DNA of 64,000 nucleotides from Pedobacter metabolipauper. Its GTDB lineage: Bacteria > Bacteroidota > Bacteroidia > Sphingobacteriales > Sphingobacteriaceae. Location of the stretch: the NCBI RefSeq assembly GCF_004362715.1, contig NZ_SNYC01000006.1:1-64000 (forward strand), in the 5' to 3' direction. Shown in pieces: positions 16,743-25,610 of this stretch. A program made the position numbers and the translations under genes. Each line of letters opens with the position of its first letter. The first letter of the stretch is position 1. The notes beneath the pieces were generated by a model. It was not told the DNA's origin. It saw only the letters and a program-made list of their open reading frames with translations, and did not search any database.

Positions 16743-18212
16743 TTATCTCCAATATTCATTTTGGGTAATTACAAAATCACTTTTTGCAATGATGGTCTGA
16801 TCTATCGGGAGCAGCCACGCCCCTTTCTGGAACCAGTCTGCCTGGGTTATTTTTGAATCGGTTGCCAGTTTGCGGGTCCGCACCAGGTCAAAGAAATACT
16901 GTCCTTCACCAATCAGTTCCTTTTTACGCTCTAATAAAATCGTATCCTGAAGATTACCTCCGCCTGTGTATAGCGATGCATAGGCCCTTCTTCTCACAGC
17001 ATTTAGTAAGGTGACCGCTTCTGCGGTTCTGCCTACAGCCGGGCTGGCCAATGCTTCTGCCCTAAGCAACATAATATCAGGCAAGCGGGTAATGATAATA
17101 TTCGATTCGTTGATGTTTTGAGAACTGGTATCGCCCTTAGCCTGCAGTGTCCTGTATTTACCCAGGTAGATGCGGTCGTTTGGAATATTTGGATTGATGT
17201 AATATTCCTTTACAAACCAGGTAAACCTTCTGGCATCCCGGGTACCCGGGATAAACATCTGGTTGAGCTTGGTACGTGTTGGACTCAGCAAGAATCTTTC
17301 TGTACCACCTCCTCCATCTGAACCATCAGAGTACCATGGTCTGCCTAACGTCCTGTTGTAAACCCTGTTCTTTTGAACCTCTTTTAATGTGGCATCAAAA
17401 TTAAGTTCAAAGATGCCCTCGGATGATTTACCAACGAAAATGCTGATCAGATTATTGGTATCGGTTACCAGACTGTATTGTCCTCTTGTGATCACACTAT
17501 CGCATAATTTCTCGCAGGTTGCATAATCCTGTGTCCAACCCATTACATGTGCCTTAATGGCCCATGCCGCGCCTTTAGTCGCTCTCACCGCTTTATCAGC
17601 TGTATTATAAACGACTTGTAAATTCGCGATGGCTACATCCAGATCAGCATTGATCTGTTTAAACACTTCAGCTTGCGGAGACCTTGGGATGTTACTAAAA
17701 TCAACACTTTTTAAGTTCAAAGGTACATCGCCCCAAAAGCGTACCAGGTAAAAGTAACTCAACGCCCGGATAAAGCTGGCTTCGCCAATGTGCTTTTTCC
17801 TGGTTACCTCATCATAAACAGAGATCGTGGAGATCTTCTCTAAAATCAGGTTGCATTGTGCAATGGTACGATAGAACCCACGCCAGTCGCCACCAGCATT
17901 ATTTAAAAGCTGACCGGAAGTATTCGTTGCAATTAACGTTTCTGTCCTTACATTCGATACTTGTGAGTAGCTTGAGAACACGTCAGCCCTCATATCGCCC
18001 ATTAAAAATACCTTATCAGGAACTACTTCCCGTAAAAAAGAATATGCACCGGCAAGTGCTTTGTCTACATCGGCAGCAGAAGTGATCGCGTTGCCGTCTG
18101 TAGGAATATCAATTACATCCGGATCAAGTATCTTTTTGCAGGAGAACAGCAATGCAAAAGACATCAATGCAATGTATATCAGTTTAGATTTTCTGTTAAA
18201 TATCGTGTTCAT
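16743..18212 (-). CDS. RagB/SusD family nutrient-binding lipoprotein (locus 1)
   Basis: SusD-like proteins form the surface lid of the SusCD importer and bind the nutrient. The 489-residue product has a lipoprotein signal (LLFSC, then KKILDPD), the N-terminal SusD TPR region (ALAGAYSFLREV, FIRALSYFYLVRFWGDVPL) and the C-terminal SusD segment (LPDIMLLRAEALA, then RRRAYA, then LLERKKELIGEGQYFFDLVRTRKL). It starts 5 bases after the SusC stop, so the two are translationally close. No carbohydrate can be inferred from the sequence alone. Confidence 0.93.
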   Translation of the reverse strand: MNTIFNRKSKLIYIALMSFALLFSCKKILDPDVIDIPTDGNAITSAADVDKALAGAYSFLREVVPDKVFLMGDMRADVFSSYSQVSNVRTETLIATNTSGQLLNNAGGDWRGFYRTIAQCNLILEKISTISVYDEVTRKKHIGEASFIRALSYFYLVRFWGDVPLNLKSVDFSNIPRSPQAEVFKQINADLDVAIANLQVVYNTADKAVRATKGAAWAIKAHVMGWTQDYATCEKLCDSVITRGQYSLVTDTNNLISIFVGKSSEGIFELNFDATLKEVQKNRVYNRTLGRPWYSDGSDGGGGTERFLLSPTRTKLNQMFIPGTRDARRFTWFVKEYYINPNIPNDRIYLGKYRTLQAKGDTSSQNINESNIIITRLPDIMLLRAEALASPAVGRTAEAVTLLNAVRRRAYASLYTGGGNLQDTILLERKKELIGEGQYFFDLVRTRKLATDSKITQADWFQKGAWLLPIDQTIIAKSDFVITQNEYWR

Positions 18213-18217
18213 CTCTC

Positions 18218-21200
18218 TTAAAATTCAAAGTTAAAGCCTAAATTAAATTTGTTTGGAATTGGATATCCGTTACCCTGATCATAACCATAGTAATCCACAT
18301 TTTCCGGATCGACACCTGAATATTTGGAAATCAGGAACACATTGTTCATGCCTCCATAAACCCTCAATCTTCTTACGTTTAATTTCTTAAGGAAAACCGG
18401 AGAAAAGTCATAGCCAAAAGTGACGTTGTTTAACCGTACAAAGCTTCCATTTTCTAAGAACAGATCAGTATTGGTATCATAATTACCGATAAAATCATAG
18501 CTGGAAGTGGCATAATAGCGCCATGGGTTTAACACCGGATATTTGGCATTGGTATGCGTTGGTGTCCAAACATCGAGATCAGAAACATCGAGCAGGTTGC
18601 GTTGTCCGCCCGGATAGTTTACATTTTCACTAGCCGTCCAGCTCACTGCTTTTAAGCGGTCTGCAAGTACTTTATTGTATACTTTACCGCCAAATGAATA
18701 GTTAAAGAACAGATCCAGCTGAAACGAAGAGTTATTCTTTAACCGGTAACTGAATGAGTGGGCCAAACTTCCTGTAAATTTAGGGTTTGGATCACCTGCA
18801 TAGATCTTATCTGTAGAACCTTTAATATCGATCTCATAATTTCCATTCACATCCTGTAACCGGATATCTCCTGCCCGGTAAGGATCTTGTGAGGTAAACC
18901 CGCTGCCGTTAGGGTACAATTTTTTACCGGTATATTTATTTACCGGAACGGATGCGTCATCGGCATACACCCCTAAGTAATGCAGCAGATAAAATCCATT
19001 TAACGGGCGTCCGATCTCCAGGTAAGGAGAACCACCGGCATAACCGCCACGGGCAATACTGCGTCCAAAATCAGGAAGTTTTGTCAGCACATTTTTGTTG
19101 GTCCCGCCAATAAAAGTAACGGAATACTGAAAGCTTTTTTCAGGAGCGGTTATATATCCGGTAATGGCTCCTTCAAAACCGCTGTTACGTACGGCTCCGC
19201 TATTGATGTAGCGAAGGGAGTATCCACTGGTACTATTTACCGCATCAGGGAATAAAAACCCGTCCTTATTCTTATTGTAATAATCCAGGGTTAACGTTAA
19301 CCGGCTTCTAAAGAATTCCAGATCCAAACCTGCACCGTACTCTTTAGATGTTTGCCAGGTTAGGTCTGGCAAGGGTACACCATTACCGCCGTCGTAATTT
19401 GGATAGAGAATAGGTACACCGTTATACGTCGCATTGTTTCCGGATGTTCCTGTATTATAAGCACCTAAAGCAAGGTAATTGTCCTGATACTGCTCACCGG
19501 CCTTACCTACACTGGCCCTGATCTTACCGAATGAGAACCAGGACCCTACACTTTTACTAAAGAAATCTTCTTTTGTAAATACCCAACCTCCAGAAACTGA
19601 AGGGAAATAGCCCCATTGTTTATTCTTACCAAATTTAGAGGAACCATCTGCACGGATCACACCCTGAATCAGGTATTTCTTCTCGTAATTATACGATAAC
19701 CTTGAATAATAAGATAGCAGGCCGTAGCTTACATTGTGTGTATTTAAAGACAGATTGGATTGCGGATAACCCTGAATTACCTGCTGTGCATCACTTGGCC
19801 CGCCATAAGCACCGCCATATATATTGTTGTTCTCGCTGGTATTAATGGTATTACCTGCAGTAAAATCAAACGCATGTTTGTCATTAAAGGTATGGTGTAA
19901 CCGGATGAAGGTTTCACTTAGCAGGTTCACATTTTCCTTTGCATAATAAGATGCTGAGGACTTAAAGTCGCTGTTCGTTGCTGAAGGAGCAAAGGAGCGG
20001 GTACGGTAAAATTCGTAATTGGCAGATGCCCTCGACGTAATGTTTAAAAATTCAAAAATGTCATAACTGGCTTCAAGCTGTCCCAATACCCTTCGGGTAA
20101 GGTCTTCATTCACCCCTTTATTATAAGAATCCAGGTAGGCATCAAAGAAACCGCTTTCTGGTCCGGGACGGAATGAAGAAGAGAAGTTATTTCCAACTAC
20201 TGCAGCATTATAAGTATCTCCTCTTCTTTGACTTGCATCGGTCTGGCTTAAGTTTGCGCGTCCGGTAATGGTCAGTTTAGAGGTCGGATTGAATACACCG
20301 GAATACGTTAGTGCGTACCGGTTAAAACCAGATCCGAGTACAATACCTTTCTCATCATAATAATCAGCACCAAGCCTGTAGCTGGAATTTTCATTCGCAC
20401 CGCTGATGCCCAGATTTATATTTTTTAAGTCTGCATTCTTAAAATACAACTTCTGCCAATCCGTAGAATTGTTATAGAAACTGTTTAAGCTGTCAGACAG
20501 TTCAATCGGAATATCTGTATAACCACCTCCAAATTTTGAGGCTTTATACTGGTTGTATAACGCGATCTTATAATCGCGTTCAGCCTTTCCTCCCAAGGTT
20601 TTACGGAGTTCCGGATAATATGTCAGTCCATACTGTGAGTTCAGGGTTACAATTGGCTTGCCTATTTTACCACGTTTGGTATTGATCACAATTACCCCAT
20701 TCGCACCTCTTGAACCATAGATGGCTGTTGCCGATGCATCCTTTAGTACGTCAACAGATTCAATGTCAAAAGGACTAAAGCCTGAAAGCACACTGGTAAT
20801 GGCCTGACGGGGATCTGAAGGATTAAAAGCATCCTGTTCCAATGGCACACCGTCTATAATAAATAAGGGTGTACTCACCACATTTGAATTTGCTGAATTA
20901 GAGAATGCAGCAATCCCCCTAAGCTGTACATTGCTTCTGCCACCGGGTAATCCGGAGTTGTTCTGCACCAATAATCCGGGTACTAAACCCTGTAAAAGAC
21001 CTTCTATAGATGCACTGGGCTTATTTTGAAGCTGTGTACCCTTAACACTGTATGTAGAAGCTGTGGTTTCCTGTTTGTTTTGTGTACCATAACCAATTAC
21101 CACTACGTCCTTTAACTGGGACTGATCTTCTTCCAGGATCACCCGAAGGGTCTGTAATCCCTTTACAGGAACTTCTTTGGATTTAAAGCCAATGAAGGTA

Positions 21201-21745
21201 AATACCAGAATATCATCATCATCTACTTCAATGGTGAAATTACCATTGGTATCGGATATGCGGGTAGTTGTTTTACCCTTAACCTTAACGGTTACACCGG
21301 GAATTGGTAAACCTTTAGCATCTACAACCTTTCCGGTGAAGTCTTTAAAAATGGAACTTACCGGTTGTACAGGTTCCTCTTTATTTCTGATGACCACCGT
21401 ATTCTGGTTAATCGCATAAGCCAGAGGCTGGTCCTTAAAGCATTTTTCAAGCACATTGATCAGCGACTCATTGGTGACCTCAAGGGAGACTGGTTTGGTC
21501 CTTTTAATCAGTTGCGGGCTATATAGAAACGTATATCCGCTTTGTTTCCTGATCTTAACAAAGAGTTTTTCCAGAGAGGCGTTCTTTTCAGACAGGGTGA
21601 TGTTCTGAGCAAATCCACTGGCACTTACTTGTAAGATTGCTGCAATCATTAACACAACGGTAATTTTTATGCGCATGATGATCTGTTTTTTAATACGCTG
21701 CCGCCTTTGCCCATTAGCCGGCCGGCAATGAATATTTTTATTCAT
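18218..21745 (-). CDS. SusC/RagA TonB-linked outer membrane protein with STN domain (locus 1)
   Basis: This is the outer-membrane TonB-dependent transporter of locus 1 (1175 residues from 21745; an internal ATG at 21676 would begin right at the signal peptide MRIKITVVL). After the signal comes a secretin/TonB short N-terminal domain (NITLSEKNASLEKLFVKIRKQ, VSLEVTNESLINVLEKC), which is the signalling domain read by FecR-type anti-sigma factors. A CarboxypepD_reg domain (FTGKVVDAKGLPIPGVTV), a TonB box (LKDVVVIGYG), the plug (LQNKPSASIEGLLQG, DASATAIYGSRGANGVI) and a 22-strand barrel follow. The STN domain agrees with the sigma/FecR genes just upstream, so the locus probably induces itself on substrate binding. 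The stop is 5 bases from susD. Confidence 0.95.
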   Translation of the reverse strand: MNKNIHCRPANGQRRQRIKKQIIMRIKITVVLMIAAILQVSASGFAQNITLSEKNASLEKLFVKIRKQSGYTFLYSPQLIKRTKPVSLEVTNESLINVLEKCFKDQPLAYAINQNTVVIRNKEEPVQPVSSIFKDFTGKVVDAKGLPIPGVTVKVKGKTTTRISDTNGNFTIEVDDDDILVFTFIGFKSKEVPVKGLQTLRVILEEDQSQLKDVVVIGYGTQNKQETTASTYSVKGTQLQNKPSASIEGLLQGLVPGLLVQNNSGLPGGRSNVQLRGIAAFSNSANSNVVSTPLFIIDGVPLEQDAFNPSDPRQAITSVLSGFSPFDIESVDVLKDASATAIYGSRGANGVIVINTKRGKIGKPIVTLNSQYGLTYYPELRKTLGGKAERDYKIALYNQYKASKFGGGYTDIPIELSDSLNSFYNNSTDWQKLYFKNADLKNINLGISGANENSSYRLGADYYDEKGIVLGSGFNRYALTYSGVFNPTSKLTITGRANLSQTDASQRRGDTYNAAVVGNNFSSSFRPGPESGFFDAYLDSYNKGVNEDLTRRVLGQLEASYDIFEFLNITSRASANYEFYRTRSFAPSATNSDFKSSASYYAKENVNLLSETFIRLHHTFNDKHAFDFTAGNTINTSENNNIYGGAYGGPSDAQQVIQGYPQSNLSLNTHNVSYGLLSYYSRLSYNYEKKYLIQGVIRADGSSKFGKNKQWGYFPSVSGGWVFTKEDFFSKSVGSWFSFGKIRASVGKAGEQYQDNYLALGAYNTGTSGNNATYNGVPILYPNYDGGNGVPLPDLTWQTSKEYGAGLDLEFFRSRLTLTLDYYNKNKDGFLFPDAVNSTSGYSLRYINSGAVRNSGFEGAITGYITAPEKSFQYSVTFIGGTNKNVLTKLPDFGRSIARGGYAGGSPYLEIGRPLNGFYLLHYLGVYADDASVPVNKYTGKKLYPNGSGFTSQDPYRAGDIRLQDVNGNYEIDIKGSTDKIYAGDPNPKFTGSLAHSFSYRLKNNSSFQLDLFFNYSFGGKVYNKVLADRLKAVSWTASENVNYPGGQRNLLDVSDLDVWTPTHTNAKYPVLNPWRYYATSSYDFIGNYDTNTDLFLENGSFVRLNNVTFGYDFSPVFLKKLNVRRLRVYGGMNNVFLISKYSGVDPENVDYYGYDQGNGYPIPNKFNLGFNFEF

Positions 21746-21936
21746 ATTTTTGTTTGGTTTGGGTTGATAATGATGGTCTTCAAAAATTCATTTGGATTGG
21801 CCCGGACTTTTTACCGGGGGGTGGTTCGAACATCTCCCGGTTTATTCACATCGCCATCCTGTGGTGTGGTGAGTCGCTATTTTATCATAGTGTTTGGTTT
21901 TAGGGTGAATGGATTGGTTAATTATTTATGCCTGTT

Positions 21937-23169
21937 TTAGTTTGCGATCACGGTGATCTTTCTCTGCTCTACTTTAAAATGAACGAGTCCGGTTAACTCT
22001 AAAGACCGGAGTACTTCAGATACCCTTGTAAATCTGGATACAGAACCTGCCAGTTCCTTATCCTTAATATCCCCTTCGTACACCACTTCAATATCATACC
22101 ACCTGGCTATTTTCCGCATAACCGATGGAATACTTTCGGTATTAAAGACAAAATATCCATCTTTCCAGCCGGCAGCATCATTTACATCAACCTCTTTTAC
22201 CAGGGCAGTATTGGCATTGACCTGTGCCTGCTGTCCCGGATCCAGAATAAATGCTGTATTGCCATTTGAAGGCAAGACACGCAGGCTTCCTTCCAGCAGG
22301 GTTGTTTTTGTATGATCTTCGTCGGTATAGCTATTGATGTTAAAATGGGTGCCCAATACTTCTACAGACTGCTGCGCAGTGATCACCTTAAATGGTTTTG
22401 TTTTATCTTTTGCGATCTCGAAATAACCTTCACCGGTTAGTTCTACTTTCCGCTCGGCACCCCTAAAAACGGTTGGATACCGCAGCGATGAAGCGGCATT
22501 TAGCCAGACTCTGCTGCCATCAGGAAGTTCCACCTGGTATTGTCCGCCATTTGGCGTTTCAATGGTATTGAATGATGTTTCTGATGCTGAAGCAGATTGA
22601 GCAGTGGCCGTATAGATCAACTGACCATCTTTCCCTTTTACAATTTTAATCCCCGACTGGTTAAAGACAACGCCCTTACTGATATCATTCAGGTTAATTT
22701 TGGAGCCATCTGCCAGGGTCAGTACAGCCTTGTTCCCACCGGGTAATGCATCTGCTGCATGAACAGCAGAAATCGGGCGTGTAGCCTGATGGTGCTGGTT
22801 GTAATACAACAGTGCTGCTGAGCATACCATTAAACAGGCCGCAGCAAATCCGACAACCTGTCTAACTGTCCAATTAAACAGGAACTTTCTTTTGGATTGA
22901 AAAGGTACATTGATGGCCTGTACCGGAACCATGGATTGATCTATTTTGTTAAGTCCTGTTTCTATTTGAAGAACCAGTTCCGGATCAATGGTTACCTGGT
23001 TTGCATTCCGTTCTGTGATCTTTTCCCATTCGTCCAGTATTTCGAGGTATTCGCCCTCCGGAGCATGAACCAGCCATGCGGTAAATGCATCTTTCTGTTC
23101 CTTTGTATAGTTGTTATCTGCAATTAATATTAAAAATTCCCTTGCTGCCTGTAGGTTCATACCATTCAC
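21937..23169 (-). CDS. FecR family anti-sigma factor
   Basis: The 410-residue FecR-type regulator has an N-terminal cytoplasmic anti-sigma region (residues 1-90). One membrane helix follows near 108-127 (VVGFAAACLMVCSAALLYY). The periplasmic FecR domain contains TPNGGQYQVELPDGSRVWLNAASSLRYP and the conserved 'GEGYFEIAKDKTKPFKV' pattern. The C-terminal DUF4974/STN-like part has KIARWYDIEVVYEGD. It relays substrate occupancy from the STN domain of SusC to the sigma factor. It starts 59 bases downstream of the sigma gene. A second possible start lies at 23160 (MNLQAAREF). SusC follows after 191 bases that could hold a sigma-dependent promoter. Confidence 0.93.
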   Translation of the reverse strand: MNGMNLQAAREFLILIADNNYTKEQKDAFTAWLVHAPEGEYLEILDEWEKITERNANQVTIDPELVLQIETGLNKIDQSMVPVQAINVPFQSKRKFLFNWTVRQVVGFAAACLMVCSAALLYYNQHHQATRPISAVHAADALPGGNKAVLTLADGSKINLNDISKGVVFNQSGIKIVKGKDGQLIYTATAQSASASETSFNTIETPNGGQYQVELPDGSRVWLNAASSLRYPTVFRGAERKVELTGEGYFEIAKDKTKPFKVITAQQSVEVLGTHFNINSYTDEDHTKTTLLEGSLRVLPSNGNTAFILDPGQQAQVNANTALVKEVDVNDAAGWKDGYFVFNTESIPSVMRKIARWYDIEVVYEGDIKDKELAGSVSRFTRVSEVLRSLELTGLVHFKVEQRKITVIAN

Positions 23170-23228
23170 TATTTAAGGATATGACAGGAACGCAGCTTGA
23201 TTAGATACCTCTGATCAAAAATTTATTT

Positions 23229-23843
23229 TCAATATAATAATCCGGAGGCCACGCAAAAGGCGAGAAAGGCGGTGAGGTCGGCATGGATGCGTAAGTATTC
23301 CTTGATGTGACGTGTTGCTGCGTACAATTGCTTTTTTACCATCGACTTGGATATTTTCAATTCTTTAGCAATTTCATCCTGCGACAGCTCTTCGTAGGAA
23401 CTCATTTCAAATATGCGCTTTCTTTTTGGTGGCAGCGCATCAATTGCCTGGTGTATAATTTCCCGGTATTGCGAATAGATATAATTGTCATCTGCATGAT
23501 TTCCGCTCACTTCGCTGTGATGAATAATATAGTTAAACGCTTTTTCTTTTACTTTTTTATGTTCATGAAGGTTAACCAGCTTATTCTTTGCCATTCGGTA
23601 TAAATAGCTGTTAAATGATTTTATTTTAGGGAGTTCTTCTTTACGTTCCCATATTTTCATGAATATGTCATGCAGCAGCTCTTCTGTATCTTCTTTACAA
23701 AAGCTGGCAAATGGATAAACGTATTTGTATAATTTTGGAAGATAGAAGGTATAGAGACTGGTAAAGGCAGTCCTATTTCCTAAAGAAGCCTGCTGAAGAA
23801 GCAAATGTTCTTCATTGAGCGCATCTACCACTTTACTTTCCAT
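23229..23843 (-). CDS. ECF sigma-70 factor
   Basis: The 204-residue sigma factor is of the Bacteroidota FecI-like ECF group. Region 2 is at about residues 25-90 (AFTSLYTFYLPKLYKYVYPF, then LLHDIFMKIWERKEELPKI and SFNSYLYRMAKNKLVN). Region 4 is at about 130-185 (ALPPKRKRIFEMSSYEELSQDEIAKELKIS, then MVKKQLYAATRHIKEYL). The hydrophobic C-terminus (LTAFLAFCVASGLLY) is common in this group. It forms a sigma/anti-sigma/transducer set with FecR and the STN-bearing SusC downstream, and probably drives the SusC operon. Confidence 0.94.
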   Translation of the reverse strand: MESKVVDALNEEHLLLQQASLGNRTAFTSLYTFYLPKLYKYVYPFASFCKEDTEELLHDIFMKIWERKEELPKIKSFNSYLYRMAKNKLVNLHEHKKVKEKAFNYIIHHSEVSGNHADDNYIYSQYREIIHQAIDALPPKRKRIFEMSSYEELSQDEIAKELKISKSMVKKQLYAATRHIKEYLRIHADLTAFLAFCVASGLLY

Positions 23844-23877
23844 TCTACTATACTTACCCCTTGATTAATTTTATACT

Positions 23878-23885
23878 CAAAAATA
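23878..23885 (-). promoter_or_regulatory. Putative -7 element of the ECF sigma gene
   Basis: On the minus strand the sequence reads TATTTTTG, a full match to TAnnTTTG, 35 bases upstream of the ATG. No clear TTTG -33 element was seen at the expected distance, so only the -7 half is supported. Confidence 0.35.
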
Positions 23886-24050
23886 GTTAAAATTTAGGGA
23901 TTAAATTTAACAGATGTTCAATATCGGCACATTTAATTGGCCATCTGCTTAAAATTATTGTACAATATTTGGAATCATCCGATAATCAGGTAATCAAAAT
24001 ATTCCGCTGCTGTTAAACCTGAATATATTTTCTGCTGAGTGTGCTATAAT

Positions 24051-24097
24051 TAAAAAACCCCGTGGATTAGAAATTAGCCTTTCTTCTCCACAGGGGT
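24051..24097 (-). terminator. Terminator after the GH29 gene
   Basis: Read on the minus strand, the arms accccTgtgga and tccacggggt (24087-24097 and 24057-24066, with one bulged base) are followed by six Ts. It lies 25 bases past the fucosidase stop and ends Sus locus 2. Confidence 0.78.
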
Positions 24098-24122
24098 CAA
24101 CCATTTAACCAATCTAACCGTA

Positions 24123-25535
24123 TTAGTTCCTTTCGTTGTAAACGCCAAGTTCAGCGATGGAAGGTGATCTTGCTGGATCAATAAATTTGATCCTTACTTT
24201 ATCGCCCCATACCCGGCTAAACCGATGGATATTTATTTTTTGTCTGGAAGACTGCTGACCTGGCATCAATGGATGCCATTTGTTGTTCGCAAAATATTCC
24301 AGTGTATATGTTGACGGGTCTTGTCTCTGTTTAGAGATCACCACCATATTGAATGCGGTTTCTTTACCCAGTTCAACCTCAAACCAAGGATTTTTCACAC
24401 TTGGATGTGAGTACCAGCTGCTTCCAAAATCATCGTCTGTTGCAAAATCCATGATCGACATGTCATAGCTCCAGCTTGAATTGGCAGCATGTCCCTTTGC
24501 AAGGTTTGAAGAAATAATCGGTGCATCCGCTTTTGGGAACTTTGGCAATGAAGCTTGTGGTTTGTATAATTTACCAATTTCTTTAAGTGCGGTTAATGCA
24601 TTGTCATCAATCAGCCCGTCACGGTTTGGTGCCACATTTAAGATAAAGTTACAGTAGATCTGGTTGTATGGAACCGCATTTTCGTTTACCATCTTTTCCG
24701 GAGATTTAACGTCCTTAGTAGGGAAAGATGGTTTCCAGAACCAGTTTTCCTGAAGCGGCAAACATGCTAAAGCCGGAAGACGGTTGTTTTCTTTAGAAAT
24801 ATGCTGACCTGCACCCTGCTCATAAGATTTAATATCTGTATAGAATAAAGCTTCTGAAGGATATTTTGCTGCATTCAGATCCATTACCAGGCAGTTGGGC
24901 TGTATGGATTTGATCAGGTTATACACCTCTTCAAATGGAACATCATCATAGGAGATCCTTGACCATGGTGCATCCCATCCATCAATAACCAATGCTGCTA
25001 TTTCTCCATAGTTTGTTAACAATTCCGTTAGCTGCTCTTTAACCATTTTAATGTGGGCCGGTGTAATGTGCCCTGGTCTTAGCTTATGATGGGTATCCAG
25101 AATGGAATAATACAACATTACCTTTAAGCCCTGCTTACGGAAAGATGCTACATATTCTTTAACCACATCCCGTTTTAAAGGACTGTTCATTACATTGTAG
25201 GGGGTAGTCTTAGTATCCCAGATTGCAAAACCACTGTGATGTTTGGTTGTCAGACAGCCATAACTCATATTTGCAGATTTGGCTGCAATTGCCCACTGAT
25301 CGGTATTGAGTTTTTTAGGATTAAAGATATCCGGAGAGGCATCAGGGTCAGCCCAGTCGTCTTCCATATAAGTAGGGATATTGTAATGGATGAACATACC
25401 AAACCCAAGATCAACAAATTGCTGCTGAAGCTGGCTAAGGGGTAATGCGCCGGGTCTTTCCTGGGCCATTACACGCGGAGACAGGATTGTGAGGCCAATT
25501 AAAACGGCCATTAAGATGTTAAAGGTAATTTTCAT
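24123..25535 (-). CDS. Alpha-L-fucosidase (GH29) with discoidin-like C-terminus
   Basis: The enzyme is predicted to remove alpha-L-fucose from glycans by a retaining mechanism. The 470-residue product has a Sec signal peptide (cleavage near VMAQ, residue 25). The GH29 catalytic barrel has the substrate motif TKHHSGFAIWD (97-107, with His99/His100). The likely nucleophile is Asp185 in ALVIDGWDAPW, the position of the conserved GH29 Asp. The acid/base residue of GH29 is variable and I do not assign it. From about residue 340 an F5/8 type C (discoidin)-like domain (PWFEVELGKETAFNMVVISKQRQ) could bind sugar. It lies 75 bases downstream of the DUF4998-like gene, after a hairpin, and is the only CAZyme of the locus. 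Confidence 0.88.
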   Translation of the reverse strand: MKITFNILMAVLIGLTILSPRVMAQERPGALPLSQLQQQFVDLGFGMFIHYNIPTYMEDDWADPDASPDIFNPKKLNTDQWAIAAKSANMSYGCLTTKHHSGFAIWDTKTTPYNVMNSPLKRDVVKEYVASFRKQGLKVMLYYSILDTHHKLRPGHITPAHIKMVKEQLTELLTNYGEIAALVIDGWDAPWSRISYDDVPFEEVYNLIKSIQPNCLVMDLNAAKYPSEALFYTDIKSYEQGAGQHISKENNRLPALACLPLQENWFWKPSFPTKDVKSPEKMVNENAVPYNQIYCNFILNVAPNRDGLIDDNALTALKEIGKLYKPQASLPKFPKADAPIISSNLAKGHAANSSWSYDMSIMDFATDDDFGSSWYSHPSVKNPWFEVELGKETAFNMVVISKQRQDPSTYTLEYFANNKWHPLMPGQQSSRQKINIHRFSRVWGDKVRIKFIDPARSPSIAELGVYNERN

Positions 25536-25567
25536 ATTGTGTGTTAATTGTTTATTAAGGTATATAA

Positions 25568-25603
25568 ATCAGCTGCCAAAACCAAATGAGCCCGGCAGCT
25601 GAT
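25568..25603 (-). other. Intercistronic hairpin before the fucosidase gene
   Basis: A perfect 10-bp stem, atcagctgcc (25568-25577) with ggcagctgat (25594-25603), has a 16-base loop and sits 7 bases past the stop of the DUF4998-like gene. The T-tract on the minus strand (TTTATATA) is poor. It may weaken read-through or stabilise the upstream mRNA rather than fully terminate. Confidence 0.5.
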
Positions 25604-25610
25604 CTTTTAT

